A stretch of DNA of 64,000 nt from Oscillospiraceae bacterium (lineage in GTDB: Bacteria > Bacillota > Clostridia > Oscillospirales > Ruminococcaceae), in assembly GCA_018110825.1 (NCBI GenBank), contig JAGBCL010000105.1:62001-126000 (forward strand), read 5' to 3'. This document shows positions 41,979-50,970 of this stretch, piece by piece (the first letter of the stretch is position 1; each line of letters opens with the position of its first letter). The notes beneath the pieces are model-generated. The model searched no databases, had not been told where the DNA came from, and saw only the letters and a program-made list of their open reading frames with translations. The position numbers were made by a program, and so were the translations under genes.

Positions 41979-43916
41979 ATGTCAAAGAAATTCTACATCA
42001 CGACCCCGATTTATTATCCATCGGGCAATCCGCACATCGGTCACTGCTACACAACCGTTGCATGTGACTCCATCGCTCGCTACAAGCGAATGCAGGGCTA
42101 TGATGTAATGTTCCTCACAGGTACTGACGAACACGGTCAGAAAATCGAAAACAAGGCAAAGGAACAGGGTGTTACACCAAAGCAGTACGTTGACCCTATC
42201 GTTGATAATTTCAAGAGATTATGGGCAACTATGAACATCAGCTATGACAGATATATCCGTACAACCGACCCTTACCATATTGAAACCGTACAGAAAATCT
42301 TCAAGGCTCTTTACGACAAGGGTTATATCTACAAGGGCAAGTACACAGGCAAATACTGTACTCCTTGTGAAAGCTTCTGGACTGAGTCTCAGCTAGTTGA
42401 CGGCAAGTGCCCCGACTGTGGACGTGAAGTAATTGAGGCTGACGAGGAAGCTTACTTCCTCCGTCTTTCCGATTTTGCAGACAAAATTGAGAAGTTCCTT
42501 ACTGAAACGGATTACCTCCAGCCAAAGAGCCGTGTAAACGAAATGGTAAATAACTTCATCAAGCCGGGTCTTGAAGACCTCTGCGTTTCTCGTACCAGCT
42601 TTACATGGGGTGTACCTGTTGATTTCGATAAGGGACATGTTGTATATGTATGGGTTGACGCACTTTCCAACTATATCAGTGCTCTCGGTTACGAAAACAG
42701 CGAATACAATGATTATGACAAATACTGGCCTGCTGATATGCATATGACAGCAAAGGAAATCGTTCGTTTCCATTCTATTGTATGGCCTGCAATCCTTATG
42801 ATGCTTGACCTGCCGCTTCCGAAGCGTCTTTACGGTCATGGCTGGATTAACTTCAACGGTCAGAAGATGAGTAAGTCTATCGGTAATGTTATCGACCCGT
42901 TCGTTCTTGCGGAACGTTACGGCGTTGACTCGGTACGTTATCAGATTCTCCGCGATATGCCTTATGGCTCAGACTGCAACTTTTCCAACGAGATTATGAT
43001 TGGACGTATCAATACCGACCTTGCAAATGCTCTGGGTAACCTCGTTTCCAGAACTGTTGCAATGGTTGTGAAATACTTTGACGGAACACTCGGCGGTGAG
43101 AAACAGGAAGGTCCTGAGGACAGTGCTCTTATCGAGTCGGCAAAGGCTCTCAGAAGCAAGGTTGACGAAACTGTGGAAAATGCACAGCTCAGCAATGCTC
43201 TCGATGAAATTTTTAAGGTAATCTCTTCTGCAAACAAATATATCGACGAAACTGCTCCATGGGTGCTTGCCAAGGAAGAAAGCAGCAAGCCAAGACTTCG
43301 TGCTGTTCTTTATAATCTGCTCGAAACAATCCGTATTACAACAACACTCCTCTCCGCATTCATGCCTACAGATATGCCTAAGGTATGGGAGCAGATTGAT
43401 GCAGCAGCTGAACACGTTACTTACGAAAAGGCGGCTGAATTCGGCGTGCTTCCTGCTGATGTAACTGTAAAGAAGGGCGACGTTATCTTCCCACGTATTG
43501 ATGTTGAAAAGGAAATTGAAGCACTCAATGCTCTGCTTGCGGCTGACGCTCCTGCTGATGACGCTGACAAGGCAAACCTTGTTCCTATTTCCGAAACTAT
43601 CGGTATCGACGATTTCTGCAAGGTCGATATGAGAGTTGCAGAAATTAAGGAATGTGAGAAAATTCCTAAGGCAAAGAAGCTTCTGAAGCTTCAGCTTGAC
43701 GATGGCTTCGGTACACGTCAGGTTGTTTCGGGTATCGCAAAATGGTACGAGCCTGCTGACCTTATCGGCAAGAAGGTTATTGTTGTTGCAAACCTCTCTC
43801 CTGCAAAGCTTTGCGGTGTTGAGTCCAACGGTATGATTGTTGCCGCTTCCGTGGGCGAGGACGCAAAGGTGCTCTTTGTTGACAAGGATATCCCTAACGG
43901 TTCAAAATTAAGCTAA
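41979..43916 (+). CDS. metG: Methionyl-tRNA synthetase
   Basis: About 645 residues from ATG 41979. HIGH motif appears as PSGNPHIGH, four zinc cysteines as CTPC and CPDC, KMSKS as QKMSKSIGNV, and a C-terminal Trbp111-like tRNA-binding domain (IGIDDFCKVDMRVAEIKECE onward) is fused. The start choice is unusual: AAAGGAGG is 31 bases from this ATG, but a perfect 21-base hairpin lies between them, leaving 10 unpaired bases. ATG 41967, in the hairpin, is the alternative (649 residues). The leader has no T-box motifs. Confidence 0.95.
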   Translation: MSKKFYITTPIYYPSGNPHIGHCYTTVACDSIARYKRMQGYDVMFLTGTDEHGQKIENKAKEQGVTPKQYVDPIVDNFKRLWATMNISYDRYIRTTDPYHIETVQKIFKALYDKGYIYKGKYTGKYCTPCESFWTESQLVDGKCPDCGREVIEADEEAYFLRLSDFADKIEKFLTETDYLQPKSRVNEMVNNFIKPGLEDLCVSRTSFTWGVPVDFDKGHVVYVWVDALSNYISALGYENSEYNDYDKYWPADMHMTAKEIVRFHSIVWPAILMMLDLPLPKRLYGHGWINFNGQKMSKSIGNVIDPFVLAERYGVDSVRYQILRDMPYGSDCNFSNEIMIGRINTDLANALGNLVSRTVAMVVKYFDGTLGGEKQEGPEDSALIESAKALRSKVDETVENAQLSNALDEIFKVISSANKYIDETAPWVLAKEESSKPRLRAVLYNLLETIRITTTLLSAFMPTDMPKVWEQIDAAAEHVTYEKAAEFGVLPADVTVKKGDVIFPRIDVEKEIEALNALLAADAPADDADKANLVPISETIGIDDFCKVDMRVAEIKECEKIPKAKKLLKLQLDDGFGTRQVVSGIAKWYEPADLIGKKVIVVANLSPAKLCGVESNGMIVAASVGEDAKVLFVDKDIPNGSKLS

Positions 43917-43923
43917 GAAAAAG

Positions 43924-43954
43924 AAATCACCTTTGACATCGTCAAGGGTGATTT
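43924..43954 (+). terminator. Terminator of metG
   Basis: 14-bp stem AAATCACCTTTGAC / GTCAAGGGTGATTT with loop ATC and a short T tail. Confidence 0.75.
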
Positions 43955-43983
43955 TGGTGTATGTGGTAAATTATAATTTGTCT

Positions 43984-44104
43984 GAATGTGAAAAGTGGAA
44001 TGTGAAATGAGGAATTAATGTTGTCGGCTTTGCCGACAATTTAAAAATTGTCCGCCAAAGGCGGGCACAATAATTTCACTTTCCTCATTCCTAATTCCAC
44101 ATTT
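43984..44104. repeat. MITE-like imperfect palindrome, copy 1
   Basis: Outer arms are related to AATGTGGAATTAGGAA...GTGAAATTA in inverse orientation; inside are two hairpins, TTGTCGGC/GCCGACAA (about 44022-44039) and TGTCCGCC/GGCGGGCA. The outer sequence recurs at 51884-51963. Confidence 0.6.
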
Positions 44105-44109
44105 GCTAA

Positions 44110-44127
44110 GATAAATTATAATTTATC
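44110..44127. promoter_or_regulatory. Perfect 18-bp palindrome before the FMN-binding gene
   Basis: GATAAATTATAATTTATC is its own reverse complement and contains a TATAAT-like box. It could be an operator overlapping the promoter. Confidence 0.4.
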
Positions 44128-44148
44128 TAATCAACAAGGAGTGATACT

Positions 44149-44631
44149 ATGTTCAGAGATATGCGACGTTTCAGACAGGCTCTCCCAAAGGAACAATGCG
44201 AGGAAATTCTCCGCAAGTGCACTTCGGGCACGCTTGCTCTTTTGGGCGATAACGGTTACCCCTATGCTGTGCCGCTGAGTTATTTCTACGGTGACGGAAA
44301 GATTTACTTCCACTGTGCAAAAGAGGGACACAAGATTGACGCTGTGAAGAATTGTCCCAAGGCTTCTTTTTGCGTAATCGAAAGCGACGGGGTAATTCCC
44401 GAAAAGTTTACTACCGCCTACAGAAGTGTGATTGCTTTCGGGCAGGTGCGTATTATTGACAACCATGAGGAAATACGCAGGGCGATTACAATGCTGTCGG
44501 ACAAGTATTCACCCAATATGGACAGCGAGCGTGACAAGGAAATCGACGAGTTTTTCAGCCGTCTTTGTATGCTGGAGCTTACGGTTGAGTATATGACGGG
44601 CAAGCAGGGACTTGAAATGATGAAGAATTAG
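44149..44631 (+). CDS. Pyridoxamine 5'-phosphate oxidase-family FMN-binding protein
   Basis: A 160-residue split-barrel flavoprotein of the NimA/PNPOx-like type: TLALLGDNGYPYAVPLSYFYGDGKIYFHCAKEGHKID contains the usual strands and flavin-contact residues, and the C-terminal half has a helix-rich segment. Such proteins reduce or bind small substrates; NimA homologues act on nitroimidazoles, but the substrate here is unknown. Site AAGGAG precedes the ATG. Confidence 0.85.
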   Translation: MFRDMRRFRQALPKEQCEEILRKCTSGTLALLGDNGYPYAVPLSYFYGDGKIYFHCAKEGHKIDAVKNCPKASFCVIESDGVIPEKFTTAYRSVIAFGQVRIIDNHEEIRRAITMLSDKYSPNMDSERDKEIDEFFSRLCMLELTVEYMTGKQGLEMMKN

Positions 44632-44687
44632 TAATCAGAATTATATAGAGCACCTTGCATATGATTAAGAAACAAAGGAGAATAACT

Positions 44688-45458
44688 ATGCTTGAATATA
44701 TCGACTCACACGCACATTACGACGACGAAGCCTTCGACAGCGACCGTGACGAGCTGCTTGTCCGTGTACACGAGGGCGGCGTGAAATACATTATAAATAT
44801 GGGCTGTAATATGGAGCGCTCACGCTTTTCAGTGGAGTACGCAAACAAGTTTCCTTTCATCTATGCGGCGGTGGGAATTCACCCTGAGGACGTAGACAAG
44901 GCTCCTGCCGACTATCTTGAACAGCTCCGCAAGTGGGCGGCTGACCCTAAGGTTGTTGCAATCGGCGAAATCGGACTTGATTATCATTATGACGGCTACG
45001 ATGCTGAATTGCAGAAGAAAATTTTTGAGGAACAGCTTGACCTTGCGGCTGAACTTGACCTGCCCGTTGTAATTCACTCCCGTGACGCAACGGAGGACAC
45101 GCTGAACATTCTCCGCAAGAGGGGAAAGGTAAACGGTGTAATGCACTGTTTCTCAGGCTCGGCGGAAACCGCAAAGCAGATGCTTGACCTCGGTCTGCAT
45201 ATCAGCTTTACGGGCGTGCTGACCTTCAAGAATGCGAAAAAGGCAATCGGTGCGCTGGGAGTTGTGCCTGTGGACAAGCTTCTCCTTGAAACGGACTGTC
45301 CATATATGGCACCTGAGCCAAACCGTGGCAAACGCTGCGACAGCAGTATGATTGTCCACGTCATTGACAAAATTGCCGCTGAAAAGGGAATTGCACCCGA
45401 AGAGGTTGCAAAGCAGACAATGGCGAACACTATGAATTTGTTCTGCAGAATGAAATAA
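44688..45458 (+). CDS. tatD: TatD-family metal-dependent hydrolase
   Basis: A 256-residue TIM-barrel hydrolase. Metal ligands in IDSHAHYDD, AIGEIGLDYH, VVIHSRDA, MHCFSG and LLETDCPY are all present. TatD homologues are 3'-5' DNases/exonucleases; the physiological role is not settled. ATG 44688 has the AAAGGAG site; an earlier in-frame ATG is not supported. In many Firmicutes tatD follows metG closely, and the same order is seen here with one gene between. Confidence 0.92.
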   Translation: MLEYIDSHAHYDDEAFDSDRDELLVRVHEGGVKYIINMGCNMERSRFSVEYANKFPFIYAAVGIHPEDVDKAPADYLEQLRKWAADPKVVAIGEIGLDYHYDGYDAELQKKIFEEQLDLAAELDLPVVIHSRDATEDTLNILRKRGKVNGVMHCFSGSAETAKQMLDLGLHISFTGVLTFKNAKKAIGALGVVPVDKLLLETDCPYMAPEPNRGKRCDSSMIVHVIDKIAAEKGIAPEEVAKQTMANTMNLFCRMK

Positions 45459-45461
45459 CAC

Positions 45462-45497
45462 AAACGGCTTCCGACGTATAGTCAGAAGCCGTTTTCG
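45462..45497. terminator. Shared hairpin between tatD and rnr
   Basis: Arms AAACGGCTTC / GAAGCCGTTT with extra GAC/GTC pairs; between convergent genes. Confidence 0.75.
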
Positions 45498-45498
45498 C

Positions 45499-47643
45499 TT
45501 ATATAAGGTCGTCCTTGTTATCTCCGTCAACAACAAAATCAACCTGACCTGCCGCAACGTTTGCCGAAGCACAGATTACTTTTACACGGTCGCCTACACG
45601 GTAAGCAGGCTTGCCCTCCTTGGTAAGGGTGAAATGTCCGTCATAGTCATAAGGTCCTTTAGCAAGACTGTCAACACGGACAAGCCCCTCAACAGTATTG
45701 TCAAGCTCAACAAAAAAGCCGAATTCCTGAACGGAAGAAACCGTACCCTCAAAGGTTTCACCGATGTGCTTTGTCATATATTCCGCAAGGTAACAATCGT
45801 CACACTCACGCTCAACACGCATTGCAACAAGCTCAGCCTCAGAAGATTGCTGTGCGGCTTCCTTTGCAAAGCCTGCATAACGCTTCTGCATATATTTGAT
45901 ATTCTGCTTGTTGTAGCAAAGGTCGGTGAGAATACGGTGAATTGCAAGGTCGGGGTAACGTCTGATAGGTGAAGTGAAGTGTGCGTAATCCTCCAGCACA
46001 AGGCCGAAGTGTCCGAGAGGCTCGTCAGCGTATTTTGCCTTTGCCATTGAGCGGAGCACCATATTGTTTATGGCTGTTGCAATAGGCATATCCTTTGTTT
46101 TTTCAAGGATTTCAGCAAGGTGCTTAGGTTTTGCACTTGTGAATTTCGGCACAGGCACACCAAAACGTGAAAGTACGTCCACAAGCTCGTTTACCTTTTC
46201 GGGTGCAGGGTCCTCGTGGACACGGTATACAAACGGCACGCCGCTTTCCTTTGCAAGTCTTGCCGCCGAGGTGTTTGCCATGAGCATAAATTCCTCAATA
46301 ATCATTTCACTTCTGCCGCGTTCACGCTTCTTTACATCAATGCACACGTCATTCTCGTCAACGATAATCTTGCACTCGGAAGTTTCAATCTGCGGTGCAC
46401 CGCGATTCAGCTTGTTTGCAGTAAGAATTGATGCAAGTTCGTCCATAAGTCGGATTGTATCGGTCAGGCCGTTGTATTTTTCTGAAAGCTCCGCAGGGAT
46501 AGCCGCACCTGTCTTAAAGCAATCGAGGATAACATTTACCTCGCTGTATACACCCTTTACACGGGAGCAGATAACGGACTTGCTGAATTTGTATGAAACA
46601 AGCTTGCCGTCGCTGTCAAGCTTCATAAGGCAGGAAAAAGCAAGTCTGTCCTCATTTGGGTTAAGAGAGCAGATACCGTTGGAAAGTTCCTTTGGAAGCA
46701 TTGGTACAACTCGGTTTGCGAAATAAACGGAAGTGCCCCTCTGCATAGCGTTCTTGTCAAGCTCAGAACCCGACTTTACATAGAATGAAACGTCTGCGAT
46801 GTGTACGCCTAAATCCCAGCCTGTTTCGGTCTTTGCAACGGAAATCGCATCGTCGATATCCTTTGTGTCAGCACCGTCAATTGTGAAAATTATCTCATCA
46901 CGCAGGTCAAGTCTGCGTTCTGTTTCAGCGGCAGGAATTCCCTTGTGCTCAGCAGTTTTAGCCTCATCAATTACACAGGCGGGGAACTCAACCTCAATTC
47001 CGTTACTGTAAAGAACGGCATCGGCACTGCTTGTTGCCTTTTTGCTGTCGCCGAAAATTGCCGTAACACGTGCACGATGGTCAGCATGACGTGTACCACG
47101 GCGGTCAATTTCCGCAAGAACCTTGTCGCCGACTCTTACGGGAACATCAAGCACCGAAACAATCATAGGTTCTTTCGCAAGGGTATCGGGACGGATAAGG
47201 ATAGTTTTGCCTTCCTTTTCGATTATGCCTGTAAATTCCGAGAAGCCCTCTTCGATTACCGAAACGACCTCGCCCTCGGGACTTTCGCCCCTTTGCGGAA
47301 GAAATCTTGCCATAACGATATCCCCCGGAAGCGTACCCATAAGGAACTTGCCCGGCACGAAAACCTCTGAACCGTCCTCACATTCGAGGAAACCGAAAGT
47401 CTTGTTCAGCCTTGAAACCTTTGCACGGAAAAGTCCCGACGCCGTCGCAAGCTTGATACCGTGCTTGTCCTCAAAGATAATGCCGTCCTTTTTCATTTCA
47501 GCAACAGCTCTCGCAAATGCCGTATTGTCAGGCTTTCTGCCCTTGCACTTATTGAAAAGCTGATTGTAGGTTGTACCTTTTCTGCCTGCATGGGAAAGCT
47601 GTTCCTTGATTCTTTTCTTGTAAATCTCTTTAATTTCCGCCAT
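45499..47643 (-). CDS. rnr: Ribonuclease R
   Basis: A 714-residue 3'-5' exoribonuclease. Order: N-terminal helix-turn-helix-like region, two cold-shock-type domains (SGLFRAKVSRLNKTFGF), catalytic RNB domain with TIDGADTKDIDDAIS (four acidic ligands), and a C-terminal S1 domain (GETFEGTVSSVQEFGFFVEL). ATG 47643 has AAGGAGG with 6-base spacing; the GTG at 47649 abuts the site. It lies downstream of secG as in other Firmicutes, but a terminator-like hairpin separates them. Confidence 0.94.
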   Translation of the reverse strand: MAEIKEIYKKRIKEQLSHAGRKGTTYNQLFNKCKGRKPDNTAFARAVAEMKKDGIIFEDKHGIKLATASGLFRAKVSRLNKTFGFLECEDGSEVFVPGKFLMGTLPGDIVMARFLPQRGESPEGEVVSVIEEGFSEFTGIIEKEGKTILIRPDTLAKEPMIVSVLDVPVRVGDKVLAEIDRRGTRHADHRARVTAIFGDSKKATSSADAVLYSNGIEVEFPACVIDEAKTAEHKGIPAAETERRLDLRDEIIFTIDGADTKDIDDAISVAKTETGWDLGVHIADVSFYVKSGSELDKNAMQRGTSVYFANRVVPMLPKELSNGICSLNPNEDRLAFSCLMKLDSDGKLVSYKFSKSVICSRVKGVYSEVNVILDCFKTGAAIPAELSEKYNGLTDTIRLMDELASILTANKLNRGAPQIETSECKIIVDENDVCIDVKKRERGRSEMIIEEFMLMANTSAARLAKESGVPFVYRVHEDPAPEKVNELVDVLSRFGVPVPKFTSAKPKHLAEILEKTKDMPIATAINNMVLRSMAKAKYADEPLGHFGLVLEDYAHFTSPIRRYPDLAIHRILTDLCYNKQNIKYMQKRYAGFAKEAAQQSSEAELVAMRVERECDDCYLAEYMTKHIGETFEGTVSSVQEFGFFVELDNTVEGLVRVDSLAKGPYDYDGHFTLTKEGKPAYRVGDRVKVICASANVAAGQVDFVVDGDNKDDLI

Positions 47644-47664
47644 ATTCACCCTCCTTTTCTGTAT

Positions 47665-47696
47665 GAAAAAAGTCCCGTGCAGAAAACACAGGACTT
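47665..47696 (-). terminator. Hairpin terminator or attenuator between secG and rnr
   Basis: Minus strand stem AAGTCCTGTG / CACGGGACTT (one G-U) with TTTTCTG loop, then a run of T. May let only part of transcription reach rnr. Confidence 0.7.
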
Positions 47697-47708
47697 ATCG
47701 GTAATATT

Positions 47709-47984
47709 TTAACCCTGACTGGTTTTGTTAATGATTGCAGGGATAATATTAACTGCAAGAGTTACAATGAAGAATGCAATAGCAAGGATTTTTGTAGTTC
47801 TTGCAAGAATCTGTTCCTTGGAGCTGGAAACGTTGCCCTTGCCGAAGAAGTTATCGCTCTGACCTGAAAGAGCAGAGCCCATATCCTGCTGCTTGTGATC
47901 CTGCATCATTGTAACTGCAATAATCAAAACGCTGCAAACGAGCATTAAAATACCACCGATAATCTGAATTGCGCCGAATTCCAT
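47709..47984 (-). CDS. secG: Protein translocase subunit SecG
   Basis: A 91-residue protein with two transmembrane helices and the typical cytosolic loop GSALSGQSDNFFGKG. It is a small accessory part of the SecYEG channel. A strong promoter (48023-48051) precedes it. The gene order secG-rnr is a well-known Firmicute arrangement. Confidence 0.93.
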   Translation of the reverse strand: MEFGAIQIIGGILMLVCSVLIIAVTMMQDHKQQDMGSALSGQSDNFFGKGNVSSSKEQILARTTKILAIAFFIVTLAVNIIPAIINKTSQG

Positions 47985-48022
47985 TGGTCTGTACCTCCAT
48001 AATAATATACGTTATCTTTTGA

Positions 48023-48051
48023 ATTATAACACATTTCTTTTTATTTTGCAA
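48023..48051 (-). promoter_or_regulatory. Promoter of secG-rnr
   Basis: Minus strand TTGCAA, 17-bp spacer, TATAAT. Confidence 0.82.
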
Positions 48052-48068
48052 GGGGTTTTTGAAATTTT

Positions 48069-48746
48069 TTAATCAAGTTCTTCAAGTGACTCTCTGATAG
48101 ACTTTTTAAAAGGATCTACTTCTAAATACAATCGTAATGCTTCATATCCATATGGGTCATCATAAAAGTCCTCTCCATAATGATATCCTTCAGAGAATTC
48201 TATGATTTTCCCATTTTCCAAAGCACCATATATACTGTAATAATATTCATACTTTGGCTCCATACATAAGAAGCGTGCTGGATGTTGTACTTTATCCATT
48301 TTGCTACTTGTATCAATCTTCGATATTGTATCATAAAATTCAATAAGCTTATGAACATCAACAGTACCCGTTATTTCATACTTGTCAGCTTCCGTAAATT
48401 TCTGTGCCGCCCATTCAAATTCAGTTTCAACAGTATAATCCTTGTAGAATTTTTCGTGACCAGCCCATTTGAAACATCGAACAGCACCATTCTTTTCTAT
48501 AAATAATATTTCTAGTGTCTCTTTCTTGTCATCAAATTCTTCTGAATAAAACCTCTCTGAATTAATCCTCATAGTAACAACCTGCGGCATAGTTTCCCAG
48601 ATTGCCATTTCTTCCTCGGTTAAGTCTGTAGGGAGCGTTACTGTAATTTCTTCCTTTGCAGGCTGTTTGTCGTCTGCCGAGCTGCACCCTGTGAGCATAA
48701 TTATTGCTGAAAAAACAATTGCTGTTATCCGTTTGAATTTTATCAT
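48069..48746 (-). CDS. Hypothetical lipoprotein
   Basis: A 225-residue protein with lipoprotein signal (IKFKRITAIVFSAIIMLTGC, lipobox LTGC). The mature part is mixed alpha/beta with many charged and aromatic residues; family not recognised. Codon use is more AT-rich than its neighbours, which may indicate transfer or weak constraint. Site AGGAGGG before the ATG. It follows the flavin reductase gene. Confidence 0.7.
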   Translation of the reverse strand: MIKFKRITAIVFSAIIMLTGCSSADDKQPAKEEITVTLPTDLTEEEMAIWETMPQVVTMRINSERFYSEEFDDKKETLEILFIEKNGAVRCFKWAGHEKFYKDYTVETEFEWAAQKFTEADKYEITGTVDVHKLIEFYDTISKIDTSSKMDKVQHPARFLCMEPKYEYYYSIYGALENGKIIEFSEGYHYGEDFYDDPYGYEALRLYLEVDPFKKSIRESLEELD

Positions 48747-48796
48747 ATAAATCCCTCCTATATAATAAAACGCTTTTCGAAGTTATTTCACTACAA

Positions 48797-49402
48797 CTAT
48801 TTTTTCTTCTTTTTCGCAACCGAGTACCCGAACGACCCAAGCTTTCTTCCCAACGAAAAATATTCACCGTGGGAGTATGCCATAAGCCCCGACTGCTGAA
48901 GGTTGATTTTGCCCTTGCTGTCGAGATAGTGACCGTCCACGCTTACCGCAACAATTTCCGCAAGGAACATATCGTGTGTACCCAGCTGCTTCACCTCAAC
49001 AACCTTGCACTCCAGCGACAGCGGACTTTCAGAAATTATGGGTGCGCTGACCTTTGAGGCAGGCTCAAGGTGCAGGTTGCACTTCTTTATCTTGTCTATA
49101 TCCTTGCCGCTTCGCACACCGCAGAAGTCGGTTTCCCGTACCATTTTCGACGTGGTAAGATTAATTACAAACTCGCCGCTTTCCTTGATGATGTTGTAGG
49201 AATGACGTGACGGACGCACAGAAATATATGTCATAGCAGGGTGCGTGCAGACAATTCCCGTCCAGGCAACCGTCAGCACGTTTGCTTTTTGCATCGTGCC
49301 GCAGGAAACCATTACCGCAGGCAGCGGTGCAAGAAGCGTGCCTGGGTTGAGGGCCTTGCGGGAATAATCTATCTTAGGTTTGTTCTGCTTGTTTTCGGGC
49401 AT
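48797..49402 (-). CDS. Flavin reductase-like protein
   Basis: A 201-residue FMN-binding split-barrel reductase: TLLAPLPAVMVSCGTMQKANVLTVAWTG and THPAMTYISVRPSRHSYN are conserved phosphate/flavin-contact regions, and GEFVINLTTSKMVRETDFCG follows. It likely reduces flavin or acts on a small-molecule substrate. It starts one base after the ABM gene, implying coupling. Confidence 0.88.
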   Translation of the reverse strand: MPENKQNKPKIDYSRKALNPGTLLAPLPAVMVSCGTMQKANVLTVAWTGIVCTHPAMTYISVRPSRHSYNIIKESGEFVINLTTSKMVRETDFCGVRSGKDIDKIKKCNLHLEPASKVSAPIISESPLSLECKVVEVKQLGTHDMFLAEIVAVSVDGHYLDSKGKINLQQSGLMAYSHGEYFSLGRKLGSFGYSVAKKKKK

Positions 49403-49403
49403 T

Positions 49404-49745
49404 TCAATCTTCCTGCTCTCTTATGAATTTCCTGTCACTTTCGGGAACGCCGTTCTCATCGGAAACATAGCGTTCCACACGCATTGTAAGATTATACTTT
49501 TCACGGAGTCCGATAATTGTATCCATCATCGGAGTAGCGTGGTGCTTGTCGATTGCGGACTGGTCTTTCCAGCTGTCGATAAGCAGCACCGTTTCGCTGT
49601 CATTCATTGGGAAGAAATATTCGTATTTTTCGTTCCCGTCTTCGGCACGAATCAAATCCGCCGTACCGCTGCTTTCCATTTCCTCGGCAAATTTTCTCGC
49701 ATTGCCGTTTTCACCTTTGTAGTAGATATTTACTGTTATGCTCAT
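49404..49745 (-). CDS. ABM-domain monooxygenase-like protein
   Basis: A 113-residue ferredoxin-fold protein of the antibiotic-biosynthesis-monooxygenase (ABM) type (YYKGENGNARKFAEEMES and ETVLLIDSWKDQSAIDKHHATP). Such proteins act as cofactor-free monooxygenases or in quinone/aldehyde metabolism. Coupled to the flavin reductase gene. ATG 49745 is chosen; the earlier GTG-type start lies in the previous gene's end. Confidence 0.8.
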   Translation of the reverse strand: MSITVNIYYKGENGNARKFAEEMESSGTADLIRAEDGNEKYEYFFPMNDSETVLLIDSWKDQSAIDKHHATPMMDTIIGLREKYNLTMRVERYVSDENGVPESDRKFIREQED

Positions 49746-49753
49746 AAGGCACC

Positions 49754-50932
49754 TCATTCATCAGGATAATTCTTCATTATCTCCAGAAACGCATCAAAGT
49801 TTTCCTTGAACGCGTCAACAACCTTCGGGTCAAACTGCTTTCCGCTCTGGGACACAATTTCCTCGTAAGCCTTTTCGGGAGTCCACGCCGCCTTGTATGG
49901 CCTGCTGCTGACAAGTGCATCAAAAACGTCAGCAAGTGCGGCACATCTTGCATAAGGCGTGATATCGTCGCCCTTTACACCCTTGTAACCATTGCCGTCC
50001 CATCTTTCGTGGTGCTGGTAGGCGATATCTGTGGATATCTTAAACAATTCACCCGGAGAGGTTTCAAGCATCTGCTTGCCGTACTCGATATGCTTCTTCA
50101 CAACCTCATATTCTTCCGCAGTAAGCTTGCCCGGCTTTTCGAGAATTGTTTCGGGAAGCATAATCTTGCCCACGTCGTGCATCATAGCTGCAAGACTGAT
50201 TTTCCAGCTTTCCTCCTCGTCATAGCCAAGGCTTCTGCAAAGCACTTCCGTATATTCAGCAACACGGCGGACGTGCTGACCTGTATGTTCAGACTTATTT
50301 TCGATAATCTGCGACAACGCAAGGATAAGGTTTTCCTGGTCGTCATAAAGTTCGGCATTTTTCTTTGCAAGTGTATCAACAAGACGTTCCATTCTGTCCG
50401 AAATAAAGTAGCACATTATTACAACGCCTGCAAACTCAATACCTCTCGGAAGAATGCCGTAGAGAACAGTTCCTTTCAGCGTTACAAGCGGCTCATCGGG
50501 AACAACCTTAAGCGCATACGCCGCAAGGTGTGAAATAATAATCATAGGTACGCTCAGTATCGCCGTGAACTTTACATACTTCTTTTCGTTGTACAGACAG
50601 GACATTACCAACGGAAAAACAAGCATTATTATTGTGTGATAAGACAACGAAGCATATTGCAGACCTGACTGGAAAACCATAAGCGCAAGAAAAAAATACC
50701 TCATTTCCTTAGAACGCATTTTCAGGATGTCGCCGAACAGCGTCGGAAGAAAAAAGATAAAGATTGACACGCCGACTGTCAGATAAAGCGGTACTGCGTC
50801 AATTATAAAAACACCGATAAAATTCAGCAGTGCCACAAGCAGCATAAACACAATCATAAGCCTGCATATAAATGCAAGACGCTTGTCGGCGTCCTTGCTG
50901 TATTCACTTATTATTTTTTCAGAAAAATGCAT
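49754..50932 (-). CDS. Membrane HD-GYP-domain protein
   Basis: A 392-residue protein: five or six transmembrane helices (about 20-180), then an HD-GYP hydrolase domain. HD catalytic pair is His252/Asp253 (HDVGK); HHERWDGNGYKG (307-318) corresponds to the GYP motif but has Lys in place of Pro. HD-GYP proteins hydrolyse cyclic di-GMP; activity is likely but the variant motif leaves doubt. A membrane sensor region suggests control by an external or membrane signal. ATG 50932 follows GGGGTG; the GTG at 50941 is rejected. Confidence 0.88.
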   Translation of the reverse strand: MHFSEKIISEYSKDADKRLAFICRLMIVFMLLVALLNFIGVFIIDAVPLYLTVGVSIFIFFLPTLFGDILKMRSKEMRYFFLALMVFQSGLQYASLSYHTIIMLVFPLVMSCLYNEKKYVKFTAILSVPMIIISHLAAYALKVVPDEPLVTLKGTVLYGILPRGIEFAGVVIMCYFISDRMERLVDTLAKKNAELYDDQENLILALSQIIENKSEHTGQHVRRVAEYTEVLCRSLGYDEEESWKISLAAMMHDVGKIMLPETILEKPGKLTAEEYEVVKKHIEYGKQMLETSPGELFKISTDIAYQHHERWDGNGYKGVKGDDITPYARCAALADVFDALVSSRPYKAAWTPEKAYEEIVSQSGKQFDPKVVDAFKENFDAFLEIMKNYPDE

Positions 50933-50970
50933 TTTCCGCACCCCATTTCAATTAATGTTGCTTTTACAAA

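Noticed and set aside
44688-45458. TatD as part of twin-arginine export
   Set aside because: No tatA/B/C nearby; the name is historical and motifs show a metal-dependent nuclease.
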